Shown here one piece after another: positions 20,575 through 29,700 of a DNA stretch of 64,000 nt. The notes below the pieces were generated by a model. It saw nothing but the letters and a program-made list of their open reading frames with translations, did no database searches and was not told where the DNA came from. How positions within the stretch are numbered: position 1 is the first letter of the stretch; each line of letters starts with the position of its first letter. Both the position numbers and the translations under genes were made by a program. The stretch is from CAIMUX01 sp964473865 (GTDB lineage: Bacteria > Eisenbacteria > RBG-16-71-46 > CAIMUX01), in assembly GCA_964473865.1 (NCBI GenBank), contig CAYYQN010000024.1, forward strand, positions 1 to 64,000. Direction: 5' to 3'.

Positions 20575-21645
20575 CTAGAAGTTCACGGACGCGGAGATGC
20601 GATGCGTGGCGTCCAGCTCCTCGTGCGAGAGATACGCGTAGTCGGCCCCCAGGGAGCGATAGCGGATGCCCGCTCCGGCCGTCAGCGCGCCGGCGTCGCT
20701 TCCGATCCGGGCAGCCACGGCCGAGCCCCGCCCGGTCCCGCCGGGGACAAACGCGGCGCGGTTCCCGATCCAGTACTCGAATCCGCCCTGGAGATCGCCG
20801 CCCCAAGCCCCCCCCGACGCCTGACTGGCCTCGGACCGGCCGTCGAACGTGTTCGCCACGGCGACCGCCGTGTTCAGCCGCCCCCGGAGCCCGGGCAGGT
20901 CGCGGGACCAGGTCGCGCCCAGAGTCAGTGACGGCTGCAGCGTCTCGCGATGGCCGGTGTCCCAGGAAATGCGGGTGGTGGCCGCATCGGTCAGGCGCGC
21001 CCCCAGCCCCCACGACGCCGCCGGCCGGCAGAGCAGTCCGAGATCGATTCCCATCCCGAAGCTGGTGTTGTCGAGGAGACCCTGGCGGATCAACTTGAGG
21101 TTGCCGCCCCACGACCAGCGGTCGCCCGCGCCTCTGGCATACGACAGGAGCAGCGCGTACTCGGTGTCGCTGTCGGTGTAGAAACGGTCGGGCAGGATCG
21201 GTTCGCCCTCGTCGCGGCGGCCGTTGTGATCCAGATCGTCGTAGGCGTCCCGGGTGACCAGGATGTCATCGACCGAGAAGCGCACCAGCGAGACCGCCAC
21301 GGCGGAGCGCGCGCCCTCGACATCCAGCGGCTGCACGTACGAGGCGAAGTCGTGATTGGCGATGGAGCCGAACTGCTCCGCGTGCATGAACATCATCCCC
21401 GGACGAGCGGTCTGGGCGAGTCCGGCGGGGTTCCAGTACGGCGCCGAACCGTCGTCGGCCAGCGCCACGAACGCCCCGCCCAGCCCCAGGGCCCGCGCGC
21501 CCACGCCGATCCGCAGGAACTCCGCGGCGTACTTGCCGTCGGCCCGGGCCGGTGAGGTCCCGAACGCGGCCGCCAGAAAGGCCAATCCGAGGAAAGCGGC
21601 CCGGGCCGCGCCACAATCGCACCGGTCCATGGTTGGCAATCGCAT
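20575..21645 (-). CDS. PorV/PorQ-family outer-membrane beta-barrel protein
   Basis: 356 residues. Signal peptide to about ARADG (residue 36). The mature N-terminus, AEFLRIGVGARALGLGGAFVALADDGSAPYWNPAGL, is the hallmark of the PorV/PorQ (UPF0164, FadL-like) family; the quoted stretch is split here as AEFLRIGVGARALGLGG then AFVALADDG then APYWNPAGL. The rest alternates beta-strand-like segments and ends in phenylalanine (ISASVNF), the usual outer-membrane targeting residue. In Bacteroidetes PorV shuttles type IX cargo to the surface attachment complex. Many FlgD-tailed cargo proteins are encoded in this window, so the same role is plausible. Start ATG at 21645 has GGGAG upstream, and a good promoter precedes it. 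Confidence 0.85.
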   Translation of the reverse strand: MRLPTMDRCDCGAARAAFLGLAFLAAAFGTSPARADGKYAAEFLRIGVGARALGLGGAFVALADDGSAPYWNPAGLAQTARPGMMFMHAEQFGSIANHDFASYVQPLDVEGARSAVAVSLVRFSVDDILVTRDAYDDLDHNGRRDEGEPILPDRFYTDSDTEYALLLSYARGAGDRWSWGGNLKLIRQGLLDNTSFGMGIDLGLLCRPAASWGLGARLTDAATTRISWDTGHRETLQPSLTLGATWSRDLPGLRGRLNTAVAVANTFDGRSEASQASGGAWGGDLQGGFEYWIGNRAAFVPGGTGRGSAVAARIGSDAGALTAGAGIRYRSLGADYAYLSHEELDATHRISASVNF

Positions 21646-21716
21646 GTCGGCTCCCAGGGTTTTGTCGTGCCGCGGTCGCCCGGCGGCGCTGGCGGATTCC
21701 GTCCGACCCTCGGTTC

Positions 21717-21745
21717 ATCCTAGCGAAGCGCGCGGCGAGGGTCAA
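21717..21745 (-). promoter_or_regulatory. Sigma-70-type promoter for the PorV-like gene
   Basis: Minus strand TTGACC (21740-21745), 17 bp, TAGGAT (21717-21722); start predicted near 21710, about 65 bases before the ATG at 21645. Confidence 0.6.
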
Positions 21746-21886
21746 ACCGGGCCCGCCGCCCTGCACAAACCCCGGAGCCGCGGGGCGGGTCCGGAAAAGA
21801 ATCGCGGGGCGGGGGATTCGCCGCGTCTGACGCGCCGCGTCGCCCCGCGTCGCCCCGCGTCGCGCCGCCAGAGGCGCCGGCGTGGT

Positions 21887-22285
21887 TCAGGCCGCCTCGG
21901 ACTCCCCGTAGACCAGCTTGTACCAGCTGACGTATCCCTGGATGTGCTCCTTCGCCTCCGGCGCGAGACTCAGGAACGCCGACGCCATCTTGTAGCCGCC
22001 GTGCGGTCCATCCGACTTCTCGCAGCGCACCACCACCGCGGTGGTCTCGATGGTGCGCGGAGGATGCTCGGCGTACGGAGGGAACTGGAAGGTGATCCCG
22101 AGGCGAGTGAGCGGCTCGATCTCGCGGCTGCTGCGGCAGAAGAACCCGCCGGCGCTGAAGTTCAGGACCTTGAGCCGGAGGTCATCCTCCGCCCGCTCGC
22201 CCTGGAGCACTGCCTCCAGATTGATCCGCGCGCGCGGGTGTTTGCGGCGCTCCGCTCCCTTCGGTCGCCCCTGCTTCCCTTCCAT
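21887..22285 (-). CDS. PilZ-domain protein (c-di-GMP receptor type)
   Basis: 132 residues, a single PilZ domain. RRKHPRARI near the N-terminus supplies the RxxxR motif, and VLNFSAGGFFC supplies the (D/N)xSxxG motif; both are the known c-di-GMP contact residues and both are intact. There is no fused output domain, so it is likely a stand-alone adaptor. The gene stands alone on the minus strand between rnr and the PorV-like gene. GGGAGG lies about 12 bases before the ATG. No cyclase or phosphodiesterase is in the window. Confidence 0.88.
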   Translation of the reverse strand: MEGKQGRPKGAERRKHPRARINLEAVLQGERAEDDLRLKVLNFSAGGFFCRSSREIEPLTRLGITFQFPPYAEHPPRTIETTAVVVRCEKSDGPHGGYKMASAFLSLAPEAKEHIQGYVSWYKLVYGESEAA

Positions 22286-22570
22286 GACGTGGCTTGCCTC
22301 CCGTGCGAGTGATGCCGATCGCCGCCTCCGGCCGGTCCCAGCCCCCTGGGGGCCGATCCGGCCGGGGTGCGGCCGCTCCTTCCGCGGGCCAGTCCGCCGG
22401 TCGACCGGATCCTACCCCTACTTCCGTTTTCGGTCCGGAACCGGCCGAGGTTGAACCGCGATTCCCCGGTCCGCAGTTGCGCCCGATGGTGACCGCGCCG
22501 ACGCCTGCGCGTAAAGGCCGGAATCACGGACCCGCACGCGCGCAGCCCACCGGCACTTCGGGTCGCCCGG

Positions 22571-24814
22571 TCAGCGACGCTTGGAGCGGCCCTTCCCCCC
22601 ACCGGGGCGCGGCCCCGGATCGGCCCGGCGCCGGCTGCTCTCGCCGGAGCCGCGCGGGCGCCGGCGTCCGGTCTTCGGCTTCGGGTCTCGCTCGCGACTC
22701 GATCGCCCTCTCCCGGCTGGATCTCGGGGATGCGAGCGCCGCCCCGGCGAACGCGATTCAGCCTGCGTTGTGGCCGGCCCGCCCGAACTCCGCGCGCCGC
22801 GGCCTCGGGACCGGGCGCCGAGCCTTCCCTTCCGAGCGACTCGACGAGCGTCGCGGTCGCCCCGGGCTCGCCGGCCGTGACCCCGGATCTCCGCGGCGCG
22901 CACCACGCCGAACTCCACGCGGCGCGCCCGCAGATCCACACGCAGGACGGCTACCCGCACCGCATCGCCCGGGCGGAACTCCTCGCGGGTACGGTCGTGA
23001 AGAAACGCGGGACGCTCATCGGCCAGGCGGAACCCGGGCGGCAGTGTCTCGCGCGGAACGAACCCTTCGACCGGCATGGCATCGAGCTCCACGAAGAGCC
23101 CCGCGGGGATCATCCCCGTGACGTGCGCCGCGAACTCGGCCCCCAGTCGTCGCTCCATGAAGCGGGCGGCCTTCAAGCGGATCATCTCCCGCTCCGCTTC
23201 CTGGGCATTCACTTCCGCCCGCGAGGAGGTGCGCGCTTCGCGGTCGGCATCTTCCCAGGCCACCGACGGCAACCGGCCGTCGAGCAGTTCCTTCACGCGG
23301 CGGTGCACGAAGAGATCGGGATAGCGGCGAATCGGCGAAGTGAAGTGGCAGTATCCGCGCAGTCCGAGGCCGTAGTGGCCGGTGTCGACCGGCGCGTAGA
23401 CCGCTTTCTTCAGGGCGCGCAGGAAAAGCCGCTGCACCGTGCGCCCGATCGGGGAGTCGGGAAGCGCCTCCAGCCAGCGCCGCAGCCGTGGGAGATCGTA
23501 AAGCGCCGCCGGCGACGTGCCCGGAACCAGCTCCAGGGCATCGCCGAGGAAGCGCGACAGCGACTCGGCGTCGGGCTCGGCGTGCACGCGGAAGAGAAAC
23601 GGCACTTCGCGCTCGCGGGCCCAACCCCCGACGGCCCGGTTCGCCGCGATCATGAACTCCTCGATGAGCCGGTGCGACTCCAGCGACTCCCGGCGATGGA
23701 TCTCGCGGGGCACGCCGTCCGGCCCCAGGGTCATTTCGGCCTCCGCCACGGTGAACTCGAATCCGCCCGTGGCAAACCGGCGCTCCCGCAGGATCGCGGC
23801 CAACCGCGCCATCTCGCGCAAGGAGGCGGAGACTTCCGGATCCGTCTCGGAGTCCTGATCCGCGCCATCGAGGATCGCCTGCGCCTGGGCATAGTGGAGG
23901 CGGGCCCGGCTGCGGATCAGGCCCCGCGCGACGTGCACTCCGCTTCCCGCCCCGTGACGGTCGAAGTCGAGGCGCACCGTCAGCACGCGACGATCGATTC
24001 CCGGGCCGAGACTCGCCGCCGCGCTGGAGAGCGCTTCCGGGAGCATCGGGATCGCCGCTCCGGGAAAGTAGACGCTGGTGCCGCGACGCGACGCCTCGCA
24101 ATCCAGCGGTCCGCCCTCGACCACGAACGAGGACACGTCGGCAATGTGCACCCAGAGTCGCCAGCCGCCGTCGGGCCGGGACGCGATCGCCACGGCGTCG
24201 TCGAAGTCCTTAGCGTCGGGAGGGTCGATGGTGAGAACGAGATCGTCGCGGAAGTCCTCGCGTAGCAAGGCATCGGGATCGGAGTCGGTCGCCGCAGCGA
24301 GCGCTTCCTCTTCCGCGGCCTCGGGAAACCGAAGGTTGAGGGACGCCTCCCCGGCGATGTTCACCAGGTCATGGCGGGCGTCGTCGCCCTCGCCCAGGAG
24401 ATCGATGGCCACCGCCGTGGGCGGGTGGTCGGAGTGCGCCCGAGACTCCACGCGAAAGCGAACCTTGGCCCCGAGCACGCCGGAGACCGTACCGAGGCGT
24501 ACGCGCAGGCGCTCCGGAAGCAACGGGCTGTCCGGACGCACGAACCAGCTCTTGCCGATCCGTTGGAGATTGCCGGTGTGACCGCCATCGCCGCCGCCCG
24601 GCTCGAGAATCTCCTCCACCTCCGCGGCCGGGCGGAAGTCGCGCGGATCTCCCCGGCTGATCCGGACCCGCACCCGGTCGCCGTGCAGGGCGCCCGCGAG
24701 CCCCTCGGCAGGGACGAAGATGTCCTCACCGCCCTCATCCGGGCGAAAGAAGGCGAATCCCGCGCGCGTGCCGCGCAACGTGCCGTCGAGGGTCTCGGCG
24801 CGATTCAGTCTCAT
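22571..24814 (-). CDS. rnr: Ribonuclease R
   Basis: 747 residues. An N-terminal cold-shock-like RNA-binding part (GTLRGTRAGFAFFRPDEGG) is followed by the RNB catalytic domain with IDPPDAKDFDDAVAI (metal-binding aspartates), HIADVSSFV and HFTSPIRRYPDLFVHR. An S1 domain follows (HVTGMIPAGLFVELD) and a tail of about 100 residues very rich in Arg/Gly/Ser. It degrades structured RNA 3' to 5'. The basic tail is much like those seen in other RNase R proteins that bind ribosomes, here unusually long. MRLNRAETLDG at 24814 is the preferred start; a GTG 15 codons upstream would put the start inside the hairpin at 24839-24866. Confidence 0.95.
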   Translation of the reverse strand: MRLNRAETLDGTLRGTRAGFAFFRPDEGGEDIFVPAEGLAGALHGDRVRVRISRGDPRDFRPAAEVEEILEPGGGDGGHTGNLQRIGKSWFVRPDSPLLPERLRVRLGTVSGVLGAKVRFRVESRAHSDHPPTAVAIDLLGEGDDARHDLVNIAGEASLNLRFPEAAEEEALAAATDSDPDALLREDFRDDLVLTIDPPDAKDFDDAVAIASRPDGGWRLWVHIADVSSFVVEGGPLDCEASRRGTSVYFPGAAIPMLPEALSSAAASLGPGIDRRVLTVRLDFDRHGAGSGVHVARGLIRSRARLHYAQAQAILDGADQDSETDPEVSASLREMARLAAILRERRFATGGFEFTVAEAEMTLGPDGVPREIHRRESLESHRLIEEFMIAANRAVGGWAREREVPFLFRVHAEPDAESLSRFLGDALELVPGTSPAALYDLPRLRRWLEALPDSPIGRTVQRLFLRALKKAVYAPVDTGHYGLGLRGYCHFTSPIRRYPDLFVHRRVKELLDGRLPSVAWEDADREARTSSRAEVNAQEAEREMIRLKAARFMERRLGAEFAAHVTGMIPAGLFVELDAMPVEGFVPRETLPPGFRLADERPAFLHDRTREEFRPGDAVRVAVLRVDLRARRVEFGVVRAAEIRGHGRRARGDRDARRVARKGRLGARSRGRGARSSGGPATTQAESRSPGRRSHPRDPAGRGRSSRERDPKPKTGRRRPRGSGESSRRRADPGPRPGGGKGRSKRR

Positions 24815-24838
24815 ATCGGTCGCGGTCGGACACCGCAA

Positions 24839-24866
24839 ACCCCGGGATGGTCGTGCCACCCGGGGT
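24839..24866 (-). terminator. Hairpin just before rnr
   Basis: An 8-bp inverted repeat (accccggg / cccggggt) extended by an inner tgg/cca pair. It lies 25 bases before the chosen rnr start and about 80 bases after the small ribosomal-protein gene. It may separate the two transcripts or structure the rnr leader. Confidence 0.4.
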
Positions 24867-24914
24867 CCACCCGCGGCCGCCGCGGAACCGATGGTGCGGC
24901 GACACAGGATCCAT

Positions 24915-24937
24915 CCGGGCGGCCGGCGGCCGCCCGG
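24915..24937 (-). terminator. 23-bp near-perfect palindrome after the 33-residue gene
   Basis: Arms of 11 bp (ccgggcggccg / cggccgcccgg) around a single base, starting 10 bases after the stop of the small gene. There is no T-tract. It is a probable terminator or RNA 3'-end stabiliser. Confidence 0.5.
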
Positions 24938-24947
24938 AAGCCGATGA

Positions 24948-25049
24948 TCACTTCTGCCAGAGGCGCTTCTTGTGGCGATTCTTCCGCAGGCGCTTCTTCC
25001 TCTTGTGCGTCGCGATCTTCTTTCTCTTGCGCTTCTTGCCGCAACCCAT
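24948..25049 (-). CDS. AURKAIP1/COX24-domain small ribosome-associated protein (33 aa)
   Basis: The protein reads MGCGKKRKRKKIATHKRKKR then LRKNRHKKRLWQK. That is almost identical in pattern to the short AURKAIP1/COX24-domain proteins of Bacteroidetes and Chlorobi (GKKRKRHK-ATHKRKKRLRKNRHKK) and related to the extra small-subunit protein bS22 of Actinobacteria. About 60% of residues are Lys, Arg or His. ATG at 25049; stop at 24948. It is too short for most gene finders. It lies between HU and rnr, and the whole run HU-small protein-rnr concerns nucleic-acid binding. The tryptophan close to the C-terminus is an addition to the usual ending. Confidence 0.88.
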   Translation of the reverse strand: MGCGKKRKRKKIATHKRKKRLRKNRHKKRLWQK

Positions 25050-25123
25050 GAACAAAGACCTCTTCTTTCCTTCCGCAGGCGGAACCCGCGTTCACCTCCG
25101 GGGCCGCGGGCTCCCGCGATCGG

Positions 25124-25408
25124 TCACTCCCGCGCCGACACCCGTTTCCCGAGACCCGGCGCGCTGCGAAACACGGGTGCGAGCCGGGCCGGGACCCGGA
25201 TCTGGCTACCGTCGGCACCAGGTACGCGTACGAGACGCCCCCCTCGCGGCCGCACTTCGAAGCGGCCGAACCCGCGGAGCGTCACCGCCTGGCCTTCGGT
25301 CAGGGCCCGCTCGATCGTCTGCAGCAACGTGTCCACGACCGCGCGGGCATCCCGGGGGCGCATCTGCCGCGCCGCCGCCAGATCCCCGATCAGTTCCTTC
25401 TTGGTCAT
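25124..25408 (-). CDS. HU/IHF-family DNA-binding protein
   Basis: 94 residues, normal HU length. MTKKELIGDLAA starts the helical dimerisation part; VTLRGFGRFEVRPRGGRLVR is the family signature at the start of the beta arm, and the arm tip follows. It bends and compacts DNA. ATG at 25408 is supported by GGAGG seven bases before it; five further codons upstream are in frame but unneeded. The second half of the arm (ADGSQIRVPARLAPVF) is close to the usual GR.P.TG..i.Ipa...p.F. Own promoter at 25468-25497. Confidence 0.95.
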   Translation of the reverse strand: MTKKELIGDLAAARQMRPRDARAVVDTLLQTIERALTEGQAVTLRGFGRFEVRPRGGRLVRVPGADGSQIRVPARLAPVFRSAPGLGKRVSARE

Positions 25409-25467
25409 GTCCGGACCTCCCACCTGAGCGGACGCCGGTCACGAGATGGAACGAATTGACTGGTCGG

Positions 25468-25497
25468 ACCATACCGTCCCCGGCCGCCCTCCGTCAA
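25468..25497 (-). promoter_or_regulatory. Sigma-70-type promoter for HU
   Basis: Minus strand TTGACG (25492-25497), 18 bp, TATGGT (25468-25473). Transcription would start near 25461, about 50 bases before the HU start. Confidence 0.6.
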
Positions 25498-25506
25498 CCG
25501 CGTTTC

Positions 25507-26385
25507 TCAACGGTACTCGAGACGGGGGCCGGAGCCGAGCAGGACGCGGGTCCGCCCGACCAGGCGGCGGGCGATGTCGATCCAGTCCGGCTCCCGCCGC
25601 TCGTGCGACGCCGCCGGCGTCTCCGGGTCGAGGCCCGCGAGGCGGGCGGCCAGATGGACGGCATCGGGTTCGAAGCCCAGGGTGTCGACGAGACCCGCCG
25701 CCAGCGCCTGCCGGCCGGTCAGGATCCGGCCATCGGCCAGAAGCCGCACGCTGTCGATCGGCATCGAGCGGGACTCCGCCACGGCGGAGGTGAACTGCGC
25801 GTACGCGTCCCCCACCACCGACTCGAGCATGACCCGCTCGTCATCGGTCATGGGCCGCCACCAGGCACCGGCATCCTTGCGCGCCCCGGTCTTCACCACC
25901 TCGGTGCGGACCCCGAGCTTCTTCATCAGCTCACTGGCGTCGGTGAACGTCATCATCACGCCGATCGAGCCGGTGATGGTCCCCGGCTCCGCCATGATCC
26001 TCGACGCCGCGCAAGCCAGGTAGTAGCCGCCCGAAGCGGCGGTCGCACCCAGCGAGGCCACGACCGGCTGCGATGTGCGCCGCCGATACCGCTGCAGGGC
26101 GTCGAGCATCTCCTGCGTCGCGCCGACTCCGCCTCCGGGGCTGTCCACCCGCAGGACCAGGGCCCGGACCCGGCGGTCGAGCTCCATGCGCCGCAGCTCC
26201 TCGAGGAAGGGACGCGCCTCGGAGATCTCACCCTCGACCCGGATGATCCCCACGCGCGGAGAGGTCCCGAGACCGCCTCCGGGCCGGGCCAGCAAGGTCA
26301 CGACGGTGAAGAACACGACCGCCGCGGCCACGAGGACCAGGCAGCCGCGTCCCCAGGCCGGTCCCCTGGCAGTTGGCAGAACCAC
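25507..26385 (-). CDS. sppA: Signal peptide peptidase SppA-type serine protease
   Basis: 292 residues, the short SppA form. One N-terminal membrane segment (GCLVLVAAAVVFFTVVTLLA) anchors it. The catalytic region has VLRVDSPGGGVGAT, the serine in GATAASGGYYLAC, and the lysine region TGSIGVMMTF...KTGARKDAG, all as in the Ser-Lys dyad family. It should degrade cleaved signal peptides at the inner membrane. GTG at 26385 is preferred: GGGAGGGG lies upstream and the membrane segment follows soon after. An upstream ATG would add 62 residues without family character. TGCTACGGT at 26416-26424 may be an extended -10. Confidence 0.92.
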   Translation of the reverse strand: MVLPTARGPAWGRGCLVLVAAAVVFFTVVTLLARPGGGLGTSPRVGIIRVEGEISEARPFLEELRRMELDRRVRALVLRVDSPGGGVGATQEMLDALQRYRRRTSQPVVASLGATAASGGYYLACAASRIMAEPGTITGSIGVMMTFTDASELMKKLGVRTEVVKTGARKDAGAWWRPMTDDERVMLESVVGDAYAQFTSAVAESRSMPIDSVRLLADGRILTGRQALAAGLVDTLGFEPDAVHLAARLAGLDPETPAASHERREPDWIDIARRLVGRTRVLLGSGPRLEYR

Positions 26386-26769
26386 GATATCCCCTCCCGC
26401 TCCGATGGCCCGTGGACCGTAGCAGAGCGAGCCGCTCGGGGAAAGGCATAAGAACACGGATCTTCCCCGCACAAAGCCGAATCTACGCCGCTTCCCCTCG
26501 GTCACAGAGGCTTCGCGGTCACTGGCCCGCTCGTCCCGGTCGGCAGCGCCTCGTATCCGGTTCTTGTCCATCGGCCCGCGGGTTCGTTCTACGCTTCGTT
26601 CAGACGGTCGGTCGCCCTTCCGCCCTTGCGCTACCGTTTCCTCGCTGTGACCCGCTCAGGAGAGGACTTCCACTTCCAGGTTTGGACCCATGCCAGACAC
26701 ACCAAGCGAGCGGCCGGTCCTCCCGCCGGAGAAGCGGCCTCCGTGACCCCGTGACAGGGTCGTTCCATC
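26386..26769. other. Intergenic region between surface-protein gene and sppA
   Basis: 384 bases, no gene seen. Near the large gene's end, 26712-26739 holds a two-tier hairpin (ggccg/cggcc around ctcc/ggag) and 26745-26761 a weak 5-bp hairpin; either may terminate the large transcript. The rest shows only the possible extended -10 of sppA. Confidence 0.4.
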
Positions 26770-29700
26770 TCATCGGTAGATAAGCAGCTTCTGCGTCCTC
26801 GATTCGCCCCCTGCGCTCAAGCGCACCAGGTAGATGCCGGAAGGCACCCGCCGGTTCGCGGCATCCCGCCCGCTCCATACCTCCGCGTGCAACCCCGCCT
26901 CGCGTTCGTCGTCGACCACCACAGACACGCGGCGCCCGCCAAGATCGAAAACGGCCAGGTGCACGTGCCCCGCCACGGGTAGCGCGTAGCGGAAGACGGT
27001 GCCGGCATGGAACGGATTCGGCTGGACCTGATAGAGAACGAGCTCCCGGGGCGCGCTGCCACTGACCCCGGGTGCGCCGGTGATGTCCGACAATGAACAC
27101 GACCCGTCAACATATACGATGTCGGAGATCGGACTCCCCTGGGCGTCGCCTAGTGCGCAGAGCGCCCCGAACCGCAGCGGCGATGTGTCGCCTCCGATTC
27201 CGATCGGCTGGAACCCGAGCCGCAGGAGCGTCGCCGTGCCGATCGATATCGGATTGCTGCCGCCCGTTCCGTCGTACCACTCGATCCGGATTTCGTCGCC
27301 CACCAGATTGGCAAAGAAGGAGATCCCCGGTACCGCGCTCGTCACGCCAGTGAACTGCAGTACGCTGTCCGCAAAGGTGATCCGCAGTGAGATCGCGCCG
27401 ATGCCGTCGAATTCGAAAACGCGTAGCGGCACTTGGAACGGCCCTGCCACGACACTCACCGTAGTGTCTGGAAGCGTCAGAGTGATGGCCGGCAATCTCG
27501 GTTCTCCGGCCTGCCGGTCGGCACGCAGCTGTCGCCCCGCAGTCAGAGCCTTCACCGGATCCGCCGACCAGTCTCCGTTGACGTCGCCCATGCGAATGGC
27601 CACGAAATCCTGCAGGCGATCGCCGTCCAGCGGGTTGTAAGTTACGGAGTCCGGCGTGAACCGCCAGTCCCCGGCAACGATCGGCTCGATGCCGATCGCC
27701 GCACGCACGACCTTCAGAGCGTCCAGGGCGTTGATGAGCCCGTTCCCGTTCACGTCCGCGGCAACCAGCTTGTAAGGATCGTCGAGGGGTTCCAGCCCGG
27801 CTCCGTGGCGAATGATCTTCACCGCGTCGAGCGAATTGATGCCGGCGAGGTCGTCTTCCTTGCTCACCTGGAGGACGTAGTCCCCGACCGGATAGGGCGC
27901 GAAGAGATAGTGCCCTTGCGAGTCCGAAAGGACGTCCGGGTTCGGAGGTCCGAGGGACAGCCGCGCCCGAGGAACGGCCTTGTCCTGCCAGTAGTAGCTG
28001 ACGTCTCCGGACACAACGCAGCCTGCGCTGATCGTGACCGACCCGCACGGCGGCGCATCGACCCAGTAGACGTCCGCAACCGGATCGGCATTGGCGTCTC
28101 CAAGCACACACTGGGCCTCGTTGAACTGGAGTTGGGTGACGCCATCGGACCCGACGCGGCTGAACAGCACGGCACAGAGCGTGTCGGGATCGACCCCGGG
28201 AACGATGGGGTCGCTTCCGCCGGTTTCGTCGAACCACTGGATCGACACCGAACTCCCGATGACTCCACCGGTGAAGGTCTCGCCCGGTACGAAGGTCTGG
28301 ACTCCTGCGTAAGACAGCATTGACGGATCGAAGTCGATGCGCATAGAAATCGCTCCGAGGGCGCTGGTTCCGGCGAACTCGATCGGGACTCCGGTCGGTG
28401 CCGCGGAGGCGATCCATGCCGGGTGGAGAATCATGTTGTTCTGTGCCAGCGCCAGGACCAGGCCGGGTCGGGTCAACGAAGCCCAAAACAGATCGTCGAC
28501 GTAGGCCCGGAGTATCACCGAGTAGACCCCTCTGGTCACATAGGTGTAGATCGGGTTCTGCTCCACGGACTCGTAACTACCGTCTCCGTCGAAGGACCAC
28601 TCCCACCGATTGGGATTGCCTGCCGTCTCATCCTGGAACTGCACCTCCAACGGAACCTGGCCTCGCGTCGGCGTCGCGGAGAAGGCAGCGGGAATGCATC
28701 CCTGGGGCCAGGCTCCGATAAGCCCGCAGAGAGGGTTGTTCTCCGGCAGACACGGAGAGTCCGCCCACAGCGAGAAGGTGCGCTGGCCTGGGTCACAGAA
28801 CCGAGGATCCGCCGCGAAGTTCCCGTCCTGTCCGAGCACCGACTCCAAGGCTCCGGCCCCTCCCTGATTGCCATACACGACGCAACAGGTGATGGCGCTC
28901 TCCGCGCCCCAGGCCCCTTGCATGGCGGGCCCGTCCAGGCAATAGGCCAGAACATTGCGATCGAGCAACACGGTGGTTTCCGAAACGTCGATGCCGCCGA
29001 AGTTCAAGGCCATGGTGCACCGGGACAGCGTCAGCTCTCCCCCCTGGAGTACAATCGCGCCCCATGGTGCTCCCGGTGGGGTGGCGTTTCCGGCAAAGGT
29101 GCAAGCGTCAAAGCTGATTCGGCATCCGATGTCGCCATCGAACGAGCCGTGGAACGCACTGCCACCTCCCTCAGCGCCATTGTCGGTAAACCGGCACTGA
29201 CTGAAGGTGGCGGCGGCGCCGGCCGCGCAAGACACTCCCCCTCCGGGACCGGCGCTGGTGTTGTTTTCGAACACGCAGTCCGTAAAGGTCGTGGCGGCCG
29301 CACCTGCGCCATAGCAGAGCACCGCACCGCCGCCCCAAGAGCCCCCACCGGACTGCATGTTGCCGGTGAAGCGGCAATTCGTGATCGTGGGGGAAGCGCT
29401 ACCGGAGAGGCTACTGATCAGGATCGCGCCCCCGAGACTGGCGAGTCCGTTGCGAACGGTGACCCCGGCGAGCACCGTTGCCGGTCCTTCGCCGCCCCCG
29501 AACCGGAACCCCCGGGCCTGCCCCCCGCAGTCCACGATGCACAGCGCGGGGTCGTCGCTTCGGGACCTGACCATGATCGTCTTGCCCTCGAAGTCGACTC
29601 CACAGTTGCCGGGACCGGAAAAGACCCCGTCGTCCAGCTCGACAACCATCCCCGGATCGGCCGCAGTGACCGCCGCTTGGATCGTCGGATAGTCCCCGGT

